This document shows, in pieces, positions 13,770-31,279 of a stretch of DNA of 64,000 bases. Where the stretch lies: the NCBI GenBank assembly GCA_014526335.1, contig JACTAT010000013.1, positions 75,901 to 139,900 on the forward strand, given 5' to 3'. The notes beneath the pieces were generated by a model that was not told where the DNA came from, made no database searches, and saw nothing but the letters and a program-made list of their open reading frames with translations. Made by a program: the position numbers and the translations under genes. The first letter of the stretch is position 1. Each line of letters starts with the position of its first letter. This DNA comes from Chrysaora quinquecirrha (lineage: Eukaryota; Cnidaria; Scyphozoa; Semaeostomeae; Pelagiidae).

Positions 13770-14252
13770 ATGGATCATTTGCGAAGTCCCTCGCAAGGTT
13801 TGTTCATGTTTTCTCTTATTTTCCGTGACTATGATATTTCTATGTTGATTGAATAAAGCTTCTTTTACGAGACAGCAAGCCAAGAATTTAAGATAACTAA
13901 TTAACTAACTAGCCTGCCAACTAATTAATTAACTAACCGAATAACTAACTAACTAATTACCTAACTAACTAAGTAACTAACTAACTAACTAACCAACCAA
14001 CCAACTAACTAACCAAACTAACTAACTAACTAACTAGCCAACTAATTGACTAACTAACTAACTAACTAAGCAACTTACTAACTAACAAGCTAACTAAATA
14101 ATTAACTAACTTACTATGTAACTAACTTATTAAATAACTAACCAACTAACTAACTAACTAACTAGCTAACTGACTCATTAACTAACTAACTAATTAACTA
14201 ACTAACTAACAAACTAACTAACTAACAAACTAACCAACTAAGAAACTAACTG

Positions 14253-14289
<37 letters not shown>

Positions 14290-14660
14290 ACAATCAACTA
14301 ACTAACTAACCAACTAACCAACTTATTAAATAACTAACCAACTAACTAACTAACCAACTAACTAACCTACTTACTAACTGACTAACTAACTAACTAACCA
14401 ACTAACTAACTAACTAATTAACTAACTAACTTAGTAACTAACTAGCTAACTAATTGACTAACTAACTAACTAACTAAGCAACTTACTAACTAACAAGCTA
14501 ACTAAATAATTAACTAACTTACTATGTAACTAACTTATTAAATAACTAACCAACTAACTAACTAACTAACTAGCTAACTGACTCATTAACCAACTAACCA
14601 ATTAACCAACTAACTAACAAACTAACTAACTAACAAACTAACCAACTAAGAAACTAACTG

Positions 14661-14701
<41 letters not shown>

Positions 14702-14938
14702 ACAATCAACTAACTAACTAACCAACTAACCAACTTATTAAATAACTAACCAACTAACTAACTAACCAACTAACTAACTTACTTACTAACTGACTAACTA
14801 ACTAACTAACCAACTAACTAACTAATTAACTAACTAACTTAGTAACTAACTAGCTAACTAACTAGCTAACTAATCAACTAACTAAGTAACTAACTAACTA
14901 AGTAATTAACTAAACTAACTAATTAAGAAACTTACTTT

Positions 14939-14974
<36 letters not shown>

Positions 14975-15083
14975 ACAATCAACTAACTAACTAACCAACC
15001 AACCAACTTATTAAATAACTAACTAACTAACCAACTAACTAACTTACTTACTAACCAAACTAAACTAACTAATTAAGAAACTT

Positions 15084-15115
<32 letters not shown>

Positions 15116-18100
15116 GCTAACTAACTAACCAACTAACTAACTAACTAATTAACTTACTAACTAAGTAACTAACTAGCTAACTAACTAGCTAACTAACCAA
15201 CTAACTAAGTAACTAACTAACTAAGTAAATACCTAAACTAACTAATTAAGAAACTTACTTTCTAACTACTAACTAACTAACTAACTGTATGACAACCTAA
15301 CTAGAGAGTTATGCCATAAACTGAAATATTTAATTAAATTTGTCTTTTACAGAGGTTGACATTAATCATTCAGTGACGGGAGCAGTTGTCCCTCGTTTGG
15401 ATTTGGATCTGAGCAGTGATAATTCAGAGTTCAACGAATTGAATCAGATGTATGCTGAAAGTGATGCAGAGAAGACACAACCAGTGAAAGGTAATGTGGT
15501 CAATACTGCTAAACAAATGAAAAGAAAACGCAAATACATCGTTGATAGTCAAGATGTTATTGATCTTTTGGCTAAATATGGAAAGAAGAAGCACAAGAAA
15601 GGCTTGGTTGAGTTTGAAGATGTTTGTCAACTGAAGAACGATGGTGGAGATATGAAGTATGGAGAAGCAGAACCAGTTATGCGTTTGCTGCAGCATCTCC
15701 AAGTTTTGAAGCATTTCAGAGAAGAGAAGAACAACTTGGGGCTCCCGAAGACCACTTCAGGCATAACAGAAGTATACTGCCTTCCAGAAAGAAAATGGTG
15801 GCAAAACAAGAACAAGCTGACGAAGAAAGATTTGTTGACAATCAGTGTTGTTGGACTTGACACATATCAAGGTCTCTTCACTGAGAAATCTTCCGAGTTG
15901 AATCAAGTGATGTCAAAATTGGCTGAAAATGAAGAAGTGATTAGCAGCCTTAGAGTGAAGATTGGTGATTTGGAGGAAGATAAAATGATAAAGGAGGAAG
16001 AAGATTTGCGTGAAACACAGAAAAATCAACAGGAGAAGATTACAATGGGAAGAAGATTAACAACATTGAGAAAGGAAAAGGATGAGTTGAAGATGAAGTG
16101 TGTGCAGTTACTCGGAAGAATTAAATCTGATGAAAACAAGGATAAGAATCAGAAAGAAGATTCGGAAGAATTGGAGAAAATGAGGGGAATTTTGGATGAG
16201 AAAAGAAGAATAATCACAGAAATGAATGACAAAGTGAAAGATGTTTCAACTAAATTGCAACAAACAGAAGCAAAAAGCCAACAAGACATAGCAATTTTCA
16301 AAGAAGAATTGAAGAAGCGAGAAGAGCAGATTGAGAAAATGAAGATCAAAATAAACAGTCTTGTTGGAATTGATCATTTGAAGAAAGTTGATGCTGATGG
16401 TTTGGATTTCGGAGATACTTTTGATCAATTCAGCGAATTCTGTGATTTGAAGCTGGTGAAAGATATTCAGTTGAGCACGGTGATGATGGAGAGAGATAAA
16501 ATCAAGGAAGAATTATGTCATGCTAAGAAGATCATTGATAATTTGAAGGATGCTCAATCTTCAAAGAAAAATTGTGGAAATCATGAGCATTTTTTGGACG
16601 CAGTTCATAAGGATGGGTCAAAATTTGAGCTGAGAGAAAATGGCAAGAAAGATTGCAGAGATTATGCAGTTTTGAAGTTGGATGACTTGTATGCTGAACA
16701 AATGGCGTGTCATCAAAGCAATCTGGATAAGTTAAAAGAGATGCAGACTTTGAGAAAAGAGCTCATAAACAACAGGCAGAAACTAGAGAAGTCTTTGAAT
16801 GAGAATGCCATTTTGAAGAATACAATGAAAAATACAGAGGAATTGAAAGAAATGAGATGGAAGACGATTCTGAAGGAGAAAACCTCCGAACTGCAAGCAA
16901 AAGATGATGAAATTGAGAAATTGAGAGATGCCTTGCGTACACAATCAAATAAAACTGCAGATTTGTCGCAGAAGTTGCAGCAAAGTTTGGCAATACAGCG
17001 AACAAAAAATGACGAGATTCAAATTTTGAATGCTGCTGTCAAACAAGAGGATAATGAGCAATATTGTGTCGTAACGGCGGAATCAATGAGCAGTTTCAAA
17101 ACACACGTGAAGAAGCTAAAAGATGAAAATCGAATGCTGAGTAATGAATGCGATAGAGTGGAAAACTCGTTGAATACTGCCGAGAAAGAGCTTCATTTAC
17201 TCAAGAAGAAGAAAGAAGATTTGATGTATAAGAAGCAAGTTCTTGAGGAGAGATGCAAAGAGTTCCAAGAAGATGTCGACACCAAAGATGCTGTGCTGAA
17301 AAAGACGAAGAGTAGTCTCAGATCGCTGACTCAGCAACACGAAACTTTGGTCGAAGACTTCAAGGACAAAACTCATGAACTTGTTTCTACCAAAGCGAGG
17401 CTGGATAAAGCTCAGATGAGGCTAGCCGAGGTTGATGGACGAAACGATGCTCTGGAGGAGGAGAATTTGAGTTTAGCGAGAAATTGCACCACGCTGTCAC
17501 GTGAGCTGAAAGAAACAACAGAAGAAGTGAAAATGATGAGAGTCAGATATCAAAATGTTGAGCAGACATACAAAGAGCATGAAGAGAAGATCGAGGATTT
17601 GATGGAGAAATTGAAGAGTAAAAGCAAAGCCGTTGAAAAGCTTGAAAAGTCTTTGAAGGAAAGCAAATCTTCTTTATCAGAAGCGGAAGATCAGCTGAAA
17701 GAATTAAGATCCGAGAGAGAAGAAGATGAAGAGAAGATGAAGAAGGAATTAAAGAGATATGAAGAAGATGTTAAAGTATTACGATCACAGTTGAAGCATG
17801 CAAATGAAGAGTTAAGAAGATTGAAGTTGCTGGAAGAAGCTTACAACAATGAAAAAGAAGATGATGAATCTCAGTTCAAGAAAGAATTGACAAAATACGA
17901 AGAAAATATCAAAGAATTAAGTTTGAAATTGGAAGAAGCTAATGAAGAATTAGAAAGAATGAGGATAAAAGAAGAAGTTATCATTGAAGAAAAGTCAAAA
18001 GAAAATCAAATTCTTACCAAAGAGGTAAGAAGCTTAGAGGAAGAGCTTGAGAAATTCAAGTCAGAAAATAATAAAGAAATTCAGTCTGAGTTGGCAAACA

Positions 18101-18810
18101 GCAACTTCCAGCAAGAAATGCTTACAAAGAAACTCGAGCTGCTTCAGAAAGAAAATGATGTTTTAAATCAAGAGCTTACTGGATTGAAGAACCAGAGGAA
18201 TAATGTGATTGTGAACAAGGAAAATCAGATGACTGACATGCTTGTTAAGACTGACGTCCAGGCCAATAACAACATGGCTGTCAGGCAGGAAACTGAGACG
18301 AAAAACGTCGTTGTCAAAAAAGAAACTCAAGCAGCGCCGAAAAAGCCGATTTGGTTAATGGATAGCTCTTCAAATTCTTCAAAGAAAAACGAAGAAAATT
18401 CGCATTCTCAGAAGAAACAGGATAAGTACGAAGATGATTCGTTGGATATATTCGGCTTTGAAAAGAAGAATAATAACAGGTCGATGAACGAGAGTCGACG
18501 AATGAACGAGAATCAGCGAATCAGCGAAAATAGCCGAAACAACGAGAATCAGCGAATCAACGAGAATCACCGAATGAATGAAAACAAAGGAATGCAGAGA
18601 AACAACCGAAGAAGTGTAGATGATGATACATTCTCGTTCTTTGACGAAAGCCCGAAAAAGAAATCGTCATTGATTACAGATGATGAGCCTGATTCTCTTG
18701 ATTTTCTCTGTATGGAAAGAAAACAATCAACATCGAGAAGAGGAAGGCCTAGAGGGGCCCGAAGTGACCAAGAAGCTAGCGACGAACTAAAACGTCTTGT
18801 TGGCTACTAA
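13770..18810 (+). CDS. Large coiled-coil protein, family unknown (1161 aa)
   Basis: Two exons: 13770-13797 (MDHLRSPSQ, donor GTTTGT) and 15353-18810, joined in phase to give 1161 residues. After a short N-terminal region with a Lys-rich patch (KKKHKKG) and a globular-looking segment to about residue 170, residues about 190-1000 are almost continuous heptad-rich, Glu/Lys/Leu-rich coiled coil. A break near residues 330-440 contains several aromatic residues. The C-terminal 170 residues are low complexity: Ser/Asn/Lys-rich, a run of NE-containing repeats (MNENQR, ISENSR, INENHR) and acidic patches with DSLDIFGF and DSLDFLCM, then a basic RRGRPRGAR motif that resembles an AT-hook. This could be a chromosome-axis, centrosomal or cytoskeletal scaffold; I cannot name the family. 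A poly(A) signal follows at 18907-18912. Confidence 0.82.
13888..15290 (+). repeat. CTAA tetranucleotide satellite filling the intron
   Basis: About 1.4 kb of (CTAA)n with scattered substitutions. Nearly the whole intron of the coiled-coil gene consists of it. A higher-order duplication is visible: a variant run starting AAGCAACTTACTAACTAA at about 14068 recurs at about 14476, an offset of roughly 408 bp. Confidence 0.95.
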
Positions 18811-18906
18811 ATTGAATTATCTAATTGTAAATAGGTTTCAAAGTTCATACGATATTGTTCAGAGTTTAATTTTGTTATATTATGTTTCATTTGTTTGTTT
18901 TGGAGA

Positions 18907-18912
18907 AATAAA
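18907..18912 (+). terminator. Polyadenylation signal of the coiled-coil gene
   Basis: AATAAA 97 bp after the stop at 18810, followed by a GT-rich stretch. Confidence 0.55.
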
Positions 18913-18983
18913 TAAGTGTAGTTTTTGTTTTCAATACTCAATTCCGCAAAGCGTTCAGGGCTACGCAGAAAGAAAGACAGCGT

Positions 18984-19216
18984 TTAAGCTACGGCTAAAC
19001 TAGGAGACATGTCGCGCGCGACATTGTATTCGGCATGTCTCCAAGGGTGGCTAAATATGCGAGTGACAAGCGAGCAACATGTGCCCCGAGTTCCGGAGAC
19101 AAGAAATGTTGCTCATTTCTCCCAGAAACATTTGCGTGAAACTGTGAGACATCGAGGGGACATGTCACGCGTGATAATGTCGTCCGCGACATGTCTCCTT
19201 GTTTACTAGGCCTTAA
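18984..19216. mobile_element. TTAA-flanked MITE (family B, copy 1)
   Basis: Bounded by TTAA on both sides (18984-18987 and 19213-19216). Imperfect terminal inverted repeats begin GGCTAAACTAGGAGACATGT on the left and read ACATGTCTCC then ACTAGGCC on the right. A second copy is at 26158-26417. No ORF. The TTAA target site suggests mobilisation by a piggyBac-type transposase. Confidence 0.75.
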
Positions 19217-19292
19217 GTCAGTAATAGAAGCAAATTATACTGATTTGGACTTTTTACAAGGGTAAGACTTTTGATGTTCTAAAAAAACGGTT

Positions 19293-22200
19293 TCATAATA
19301 CCTGATCTAAACTGCTCATATAACCATTCTGGTTAACGAAAACCGGTTGACCAGCAATTAAAGTTGCCTGTACATTAAATTCATCATCTAAAATAACCAG
19401 GTCAGCATCTGAATTATATTCTAAGGTTCCTTTCGTATCTGTTATTCCAAGTAGCTGTGCTGGATGCAGCGTAGCAGCCTCCAATGCCTCAACGGTGGAG
19501 CATGCTAATAAAAGAACGACAATAATTAGATCGAATTAGATCATGTTTTTCAATAGTTATAACAAGTTATAACACGAAAGAGCGGAGTCTTTCTGACGGC
19601 TAGTTGCCTTATTTTGCTTGATTACAGCCATAGGAAATGAGAAATCACAGGGCGACAATAAAAGGTGAGAGAGAGTCTGTTTTAAGTCTCAGCTTCCAAA
19701 GTCTCACTGAGTTCTATCTGGGTCGGAAAATCGATGCAAAATATGATGATGATGACGATAATGATGATGATGATGATTACCAATGATTGATGATCGGTTA
19801 CGAATTTATGATTCGCATTTTAACAGGAGCCTCTAAAGCAGCTTAGATTAGGAAAAAGGAGCCCTGAAGGGAATGACAAAACCAAAACAATGCTTCTTAT
19901 GACGGGAGCTCGTTAAGTTAAACCGAGAGAATTTGTATAAAATTTCTTACTGAAGAGAGGAGGCATTTTGCTCATTATACAGTATAGGAAAGTTCGTTGT
20001 ACAAGGAGTTCGTTATACTGGGACTCATGTAGAAAGCAGTTATTCTCTTGTCAATAGAAAAAAAATTCATTCGTAATTCAACAAACCTGCAGCTTTTCTA
20101 AAGTGACGGAGGCATTTGTCCATTGTAACAATGCTAGAAAAAGGCGAAAAATTCATTAAACCGCTAAATCTACGAAAACATTGTCAACTCTCCGTGGGCT
20201 TATAAATCAGCAAACTCTTAATAGAAAGATACTGGGGCTTTGGAGCTTACCTTCCCGCCAGCGTATTCGTTCCATCTAAGGTTGCTCTATTTTTTTCGAT
20301 TTCGACCTTCATTGTTCCAAGGAGGTGACGTCCTGGAGGCAAGCCCATGGCAGAAATGGCATCAGTAACAAGCACAATACCTGGAACAGATACAAAGTTA
20401 TTTACCAGGGATTTGATAACAGTTGAACCTTGCGAAGTCATGCTTCGAACTTTGGTACTGTCACGCTTTCCTGAAGCATCCTAAGCTTCCCTGAAAAATT
20501 TCATTTCCCCAAAGTTTAGGAACAGAGGCGAGAAGGTTTTCATACTTATTCAAAAAGCTAATTTTAAACAAAATTAAGAGGAGATATTTTAAAAAATAGT
20601 TGTAATTAACAAATTTCAGGAATTTAAACAAAAGTCCAACTTACTATGGGAATTTTTTACAGACAAACTAGAAATTTTCGATTTCTGGCCGTTTTAGACA
20701 AGCTGTTGATTTATCCCGAGCTTGGGTGGGACATTATGGAGATAGTATGGAGATCTCGAAGACTTGGTTACATCGCTGAATTATCATTTTCTTAAGAGTT
20801 CGGATTGGTTGAGCTCGACTTTGCTAAGAAAGTAATGATTTCAGATTCATCGTGCAGCTTTCAAGAAGAACATTGCAAACAGACTAACCTTTGGGATGCG
20901 CTCTGTGAGATATCCTCAATGCAGTTGGATGCGTGTGAATGCCGTCAGCAATAACTCCATAAAACGCAGGTCGTGGTATCACATTGCTTGTCAGAACGCC
21001 GAGAAGACCAGGATCACGATGATGGAATGAAGACATGGCATTGAATAAATGTGTTATGAAACTCGCTCCTTTTCTCATTGCTTCTTCGCCACAAACAAGA
21101 TCAGCCGTGCTATGACCTAAAAAAAAAGAGATAAAACAACAAAAACGTGAGTAGAAATGTTTTTAAGTGTAGTCAAACATGACTTTAGTAAGAAGTGGCA
21201 TCTGGTGGGTAAGGAGAACACACTTTCTCTAGAATTGGAAAACCGTAGCTTTTTTCTACACCTGCCTCTTTAAAATCAGTTGCGCATGTTCTAGGCGACA
21301 TCATCCGACTTGGAAAAGGGGTAATAGGGAATATGAGTTGTGAACCCCTAAAGAACCACTACCAACGATGCTTCTGTATTTATGGTAAAGTGGTATTTGA
21401 AACGTTGCTGAAGTCCGTTGTTAAATACTCTGAATTTTCCTCAGGAATTGGACCTTCCTAACACGGGAGCTATGCAGCGCAAAGTATTTCTTTTAATGTT
21501 TGGAGTGCGGACCAGTCGTAACTCTTTCAGCTGTTTCCACAAGAACGGAAGGACCCATGAGCAAACAGTGGGAAATTTCAGTATTGAGCGGAGAGCGCTG
21601 AAATCCTGAATGGATCCTATAAATGTATGTAGATTTGCGGCTTCAATTCCACGGCCTCACTTTCTTTGACCGGATCGTTTCGACCCGTATTAGGGTTATC
21701 CTTGTCGCAGTTTATCTTTCAAGCATTCTTTTGACGCTTCATACATAGACAAAGAGACTCGCAGTAGGCTGAACCGTCGCCACGCGTTTCAGTGAAGTTT
21801 TACGTTTCGTACGCACTTACAACGACTGCGACAAACCAAATTCCTTAAAAAGCGCGAGATTCTACAAGAACGAATCCGAATTTCATCCAAAATTTATTCT
21901 TACGAGTCTTTTAAAGAAGATAAAAGGTCAGGGCAACAAAAGGCATTAAATTCTACTATCACTTACTTACCTATTGATACAACAACATCATGTTTCAAAA
22001 AGTTTGGAATCGTATCTATAATTCCTTCAATTTCAGGTGCTATAGTAACCAAAGCTACATTTTCAAGGGATCCATATATATCTGTAATACTGCTAGTTCC
22101 ATTTTCCAAAGAATTTTTTATGAATTGTTCATTATGGGCACCTTTCTTCAGTGGGTTGATGAATGGTCCTTCAACATGGGCACCTTGAAGAACAATTTGG

Positions 22201-23534
22201 TTTTTGTAAAAATCACTTAAAACGTAGTGCTAGAGCATTCAAAGTGAAAAAACACTATTAGTACTTTTGGGACTCAGAAACATTAAATAGGAATGTTGCA
22301 ATTTTTGATAAATGTTTAGATATAAAGAATTTTATGGTTCACCTATTATTTCTGCTCCATCCTTTCCACCTTTTCTTCTACAGATCATAGGTAGTGCCTA
22401 AAAAGTGATCTTTTGATTTAATCAGTTGCTGTTTAGCAAACACAGCAACAGTTGACTCTAAAATACAATATGTGCCATGACGAAGTTCAAGCTTTGATTA
22501 ACAGGGGCTCAAAATCAAGCCATGAAGCCAGCTGGGGGGTTTGAGGGATCTTTAACCCTTGCCCCCCAAAAGTCAATGATGAATCTTGAGGGATGTTTAG
22601 GGCCTCCAACATGTCTGCAGAACTTTCTGTCCCCATGCATATTTCCTGGCTATGAGGCCACCTGCCAAATACAGTAAATGGGGACAAAATGCATGGTAGC
22701 ACAATAGGAGGAAGGGCCAGCCCGGAGCTTTCAACAACCCAGGAAACCTTGAAATTTCCTTTACCTTTTTGTAAGTATCACTTGGAGATGTGACCATTGT
22801 TGGACAAAATGATGTAACTCCATGTTCAAGTATTCCTTTTGAAACAACTTTTAAGGCTTCTTCAAGCTTATCAACATTTGAAGAAAAGTCGTAGCCAAAT
22901 CCACCTATAAGGAAATCAAGGATTTTGAAACAAGGAAGTAAAGTCATGCTTCATACTTTAATTAATACATTACCTCCAAGGGGGTAATAAAGGGCAATAA
23001 GGGATAAAATACCAATAAGGGGTAAAAATTGGGATCATAAGGGTGAGAAGCTGATATTCCAATCTTTGGAGCAGCAAACTTTCACTTTTGCATACCATAA
23101 GGGGGGCCATCATCAACTTTTGATTTGCATATTTTCAGATTGCATTTCCCATTGGAGAAAATTGACCTAAGTACATCCTACCAAACCACCCTGTCTGATC
23201 ACATCCACCCTGAGACTGCACCCTGACCCCTATTGCCATTTGGCCCCCCTGTGACTGTTGAACCCCATCCCATTATGAATCTGTGATTACCCATTTGCAT
23301 TTGCATACCATTTATCTGAACATCAATAAGTCCAGGGGCTATAATCAAATTCTGGCAATCGATTTTTATATCTGCTTGTATTCTCTCATCAAAGAAAATC
23401 TCCTCAGGGTTGCAAATTTTTCCATCTCTCACCCAAAGATCTTCAATTATCAAGGCTCCTCGATACAGAATTCTGCAATTTACAAATTGCACTAGATGAC
23501 CCATGCCTGAATTGTTCATTTTTCGTTTACTCAT
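19293..23534 (-). CDS. AMDHD2: AMDHD2, N-acetylglucosamine-6-phosphate deacetylase
   Basis: Complete in eight exons on the - strand: 23534-23309, 22904-22765, 22397-22343, 22183-21971, 21116-20889, 20380-20251, 20133-20087 and 19504-19293. All phases agree, giving 416 residues, close to the human length. The enzyme removes the acetyl group from GlcNAc-6-P in hexosamine and sialic-acid catabolism. Family landmarks in order: [48 protein letters not shown] (metal-ligand Glu), SIGHSTADL (metal-ligand His), [39 protein letters not shown] (catalytic Asp) and [15 protein letters not shown]. The start is the first in-frame ATG (23534-23532); an ATG five codons later is possible. The protein appears cytosolic and intact. 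It is divergent to SPATA5, with 261 bp between the two start codons. Confidence 0.96.
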
Positions 23535-23795
23535 TGCGGCAATTTTCTTTCTGAAGCATTTCTCAGGACATTTTGCTGTGCCTCTTACTCCTTCACCCCT
23601 CTGCTGTGATTCCTCTCTCACCTCAAGGAAATGAACAGCAACAACATTAGCAACAACAACAACAATAATCTTTCATCGGAAACGAGGTCACAATAATATG
23701 GTACCGATTCAGATAAAAGCGCGAATTTTTCAGAGCGTGGAGAATTCCGACCAAGAAAGCTGCGGTCTTTTGATTCCCTTTGTTAGGGCTTCAAG
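23535..23795. promoter_or_regulatory. Divergent AMDHD2/SPATA5 promoter interval
   Basis: Only 261 bp separate the start codons of AMDHD2 (- strand, 23534) and SPATA5 (+ strand, 23796), so both promoters must overlap here. The segment contains CAA/CAG-rich runs and a GAGGTCA half-site at about 23684. No TATA box is evident. Confidence 0.55.
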
Positions 23796-28242
<4,447 letters not shown>

Positions 28243-28279
28243 TAAGTCATATTTCTTATACGTATTTTCAATTTAGAAT

Positions 28280-28302
28280 TATTTATTGTATCATCATCGT
28301 CG

Positions 28303-28362
<60 letters not shown>

Positions 28363-28366
28363 ACAA

Positions 28367-28429
<63 letters not shown>

Positions 28430-28432
28430 AAT
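28280..28432 (+). repeat. (ATC)n microsatellite
   Basis: About 150 bp of ATC/CAT triplets with a short CAACAAC interruption. It creates an open poly-Asp frame on the - strand that I do not regard as a gene. Confidence 0.95.
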
Positions 28433-29291
28433 CAGTCGGGCTGACCATGAAAACCACCAATCTCCAGATCATCCTCTTACATACTTTCAGGTCTTCTATG
28501 TATGGTATAGATCTACATTCTTTGCGAGTTGGTCATTATAGGTTCTTTGAGGGTGGCCAGGGCTGCGATGTCCGTGATGTGCCGTCCTGAGAAGGAGATC
28601 ACTGATCAGCTCATTGCTATAGAAGCTTTGCCCTGTGTACGTAGCCCTACTAACTCAGATTGAGGTTGAATAGACTTGGATGTGGGCAGATAATTGTTAT
28701 TTTGACTGATGTTCTTAGGTTAGTATAGTTTTCTAAGTACTGGTTGCCGTTGTCTAGATAGTGTAGACACTTTTAGGCACTTACAACTCATTACTTAAGT
28801 CAAATGCATCAGTAAAACAAACTTATTAGCTTAAGTTAGCATCACGCACATAAATCTGTAAGAAGGCCTTGAATTTTATTTATACATGCGAGTTTTCTGA
28901 CCAAGTATGTTAAATTTATGAATGAGACTAACACCAGAAAATATAGGCATTGCAGACCTCGGATGCTTGATCTGTAAGCCTTGAGAGTGTGCTTAAGAAG
29001 ACATACCGACGTTTAGAAAGGATCAAAGGACTATGGGTCGTATCTGGTTATTACATATAGACAGTTAATAAAAGAAATCAGAAAAGGAACCTTACAATCA
29101 GCTTGGAATCTGGACGTAATTGTTATGAACAATAAGATCACCAGATAGTTTTTAACTATTAAGCCTACGATATATGTTGTTTCGTTAAATACTTCATATT
29201 AGACGCAACTTTTTAGTGGACATTTTTAGACTCAATGGGACTTTGTAGAAACTCCAGATGGATTGATTGGGAGATTGAAAGGTTGCTTGAG
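28433..29291. other. Gene-free stretch of the SPATA5 intron
   Basis: No exon, RNA gene or repeat was recognised in this 0.86 kb segment on either strand. Confidence 0.4.
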
Positions 29292-30260
29292 TTACTCTCG
29301 AGAAGTTCCCATCTTGCAGATGACAACTGCACCATTTTGATGTTCTGCGTCATTGTTCTCTTTGCAGCAAAATCCAAATACCTTGTTACGCAGCCATTCC
29401 TTTGATTTCTTATTGTGGTATAATATTATCAAGGCATTTGTAAATGAATTTGAATAAAGAAACAGTTGCGATGCTGCCACAAAGCAAAAAAATGAAAAGG
29501 TGTTAAGCACATTTGGAGCTTTATAAATCAAAACTGCTGCTGTAGCATTTGTAATACAAATTGGCAAGAATGATACCAGCATTGCAATGATGAGAAAGAG
29601 AACTGTTTTGAACAATTCACGTACATATTCTGGCTCTTCTGTTGAACCTCGATTGGAATAAACTGGATTTTCAGCTACAAATTGGCGTATACGGCTGTAG
29701 CCTCTTATGTACATCACCAACAAAGTTGACATCATTATTAATAAGCATATGAAGTAAATAGACAGCATCAATACTCTTAAAGTGGTAATAGAATTAGTTT
29801 TTGGTTGTGAATAAGCTTCGCCAACAGCTACAGCAACTGAGAATATGACAATGCAAAGTATCAACATATAGAGCCATGGTTTCTTGAATAGTTTCTGCAA
29901 TCTTGAGGGAGGTCTGTTTAAGTCAGGATTCATATGCAAATAACGATCAATGCCAATCAATATTGTTAGACTCATGGAAATGCCACCAAAGCTTTGCATT
30001 AAAGCTTGTCTGGCAAAGTTCAGTGACTCGTTACTTGTGAAATAAGGCCATGGGTTCAGAATTCCCATTAAAGGCAGAACAGTAATACCATAGAGGCAAT
30101 CTACAATGCTCAGCAAAACAATTAGGATGTTCGATGCGTTCTTCATTGATTGTTTTGTAACAAGGAACGAAGCTGCAAGCAGAGAGTTGATGGCAACAAT
30201 TGAAACAGAAGAAGTGATGTATATCACACGTAGAAGTGTGCTTATTCCTAGATCAGACAT
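29292..30260 (-). CDS. Rhodopsin-class GPCR 1 (intronless, orphan)
   Basis: A single exon of 322 residues with an ATG start at 30260. Seven hydrophobic segments are visible: TM1 with INSLLAASFL, TM2 with LLSIVDCLYG (conserved Asp), TM3 ending GIDRYLHMNPDLNRPPSRL (DRY motif), TM4, TM5, TM6 with SFLPICITN and TM7 with SNSFTNALIILY. The canonical CWxP of TM6 reads SFLP and the NPxxY of TM7 is replaced. The third intracellular loop has ENPVYSNRGSTEEPEYVREL. The C-tail starts with paired Cys (GFCCKE), a possible palmitoylation site. No biogenic-amine Asp is evident in TM3, so the ligand is unknown. It is closely related to the next receptor and lies antisense in the SPATA5 intron. Confidence 0.88.
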   Translation of the reverse strand: MSDLGISTLLRVIYITSSVSIVAINSLLAASFLVTKQSMKNASNILIVLLSIVDCLYGITVLPLMGILNPWPYFTSNESLNFARQALMQSFGGISMSLTILIGIDRYLHMNPDLNRPPSRLQKLFKKPWLYMLILCIVIFSVAVAVGEAYSQPKTNSITTLRVLMLSIYFICLLIMMSTLLVMYIRGYSRIRQFVAENPVYSNRGSTEEPEYVRELFKTVLFLIIAMLVSFLPICITNATAAVLIYKAPNVLNTFSFFCFVAASQLFLYSNSFTNALIILYHNKKSKEWLRNKVFGFCCKENNDAEHQNGAVVICKMGTSRE

Positions 30261-31279
30261 CTTTGAATCCAGAATGCTGCAATTTTAGCAATCATGCATG
30301 GAAAACGATTACTGGTAGCCCACTGAAAGACACACCTTTCGCCTGTTTCAATCTTGTCTCTTAGCTTTGTTAACCTCAGGAAATTTCTATGCTGGATGAT
30401 GTGTAGCTACTCGTTGAACACAAGAACAATTTCATCTATATTCTTGATACTTACTTGACATTTGGGTCTAAAACCCAAAGTTGCATGCATTTAGAGGAAT
30501 CTCAAATCTCATAATTCGATTGAAGACTTCAACCAAAGGTACAAAGTAGATTCAAAATCAAAGTCACTCTGTTTTGATGTTCGATTCCAAATGACACGCA
30601 GCTCAAGAACTCAACTTCTTTAGAAGTCACACGAAAAGACGCAAAGCATAATTAATAAATGATTAATAAATGATTTAAACACTGAAGCAAACAGATTGAA
30701 CTTTGAAGTTAATTCTTATTAGGATTCCTCATTACTGAAGAAAAACTAATCAATAAAAATACACTTATCAAGGCGGGACATCATTTGGAAGAAATAACTA
30801 ATTATAAACAAATAATACGAGTAAAACATATGTCTGATAATATGTATTTCAATTAAAGCTTTGAAGACAAACCGAGTACAGGGGGTGTAACCTTCCCTTT
30901 CTGAAAAAATCCCAGTTCGAAACGATTTACGATCTGGAAACGTTTGGTCAGTAAATAACTGATGCTACAATAAGCTATGCCCACTTCATTAGCACATTCA
31001 TGTCTGGAAGCCTCACCCTGGTTCTGGCAACAGAGTTCCTTCTCTCCACTGGAAGAGAAACTTGGAGATATCAATTCAACTCAACTCGTCTGGAAGCAAA
31101 CACCAGTTGAGTCTGCTCACAGGCTAGGCGACCGGTGCTTAATACTTTATTTAACCTATAAGCATTACTATTAGCTGTCAATGTTGTATATCCAACGAAT
31201 AATGTCTTGCCCAAACATTAAAAAACAACCCTAAACATATGTATTTACTTACAACATCAGAAAGAACTAAAAGCAATTG
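30261..31279. other. Spacer between GPCR 1 and GPCR 2
   Basis: About 1 kb, AT-rich. I saw no coding exon or recognisable repeat. It must contain the promoter of GPCR 1 (near 30260) and the 3' flank of GPCR 2. Confidence 0.4.

Noticed and set aside
23199..23308. Continuation of AMDHD2 exon 1 frame past 23309
   Set aside because: The GTATGC donor at 23308 and homology require splicing to 22904; the read-through residues match nothing in the family.
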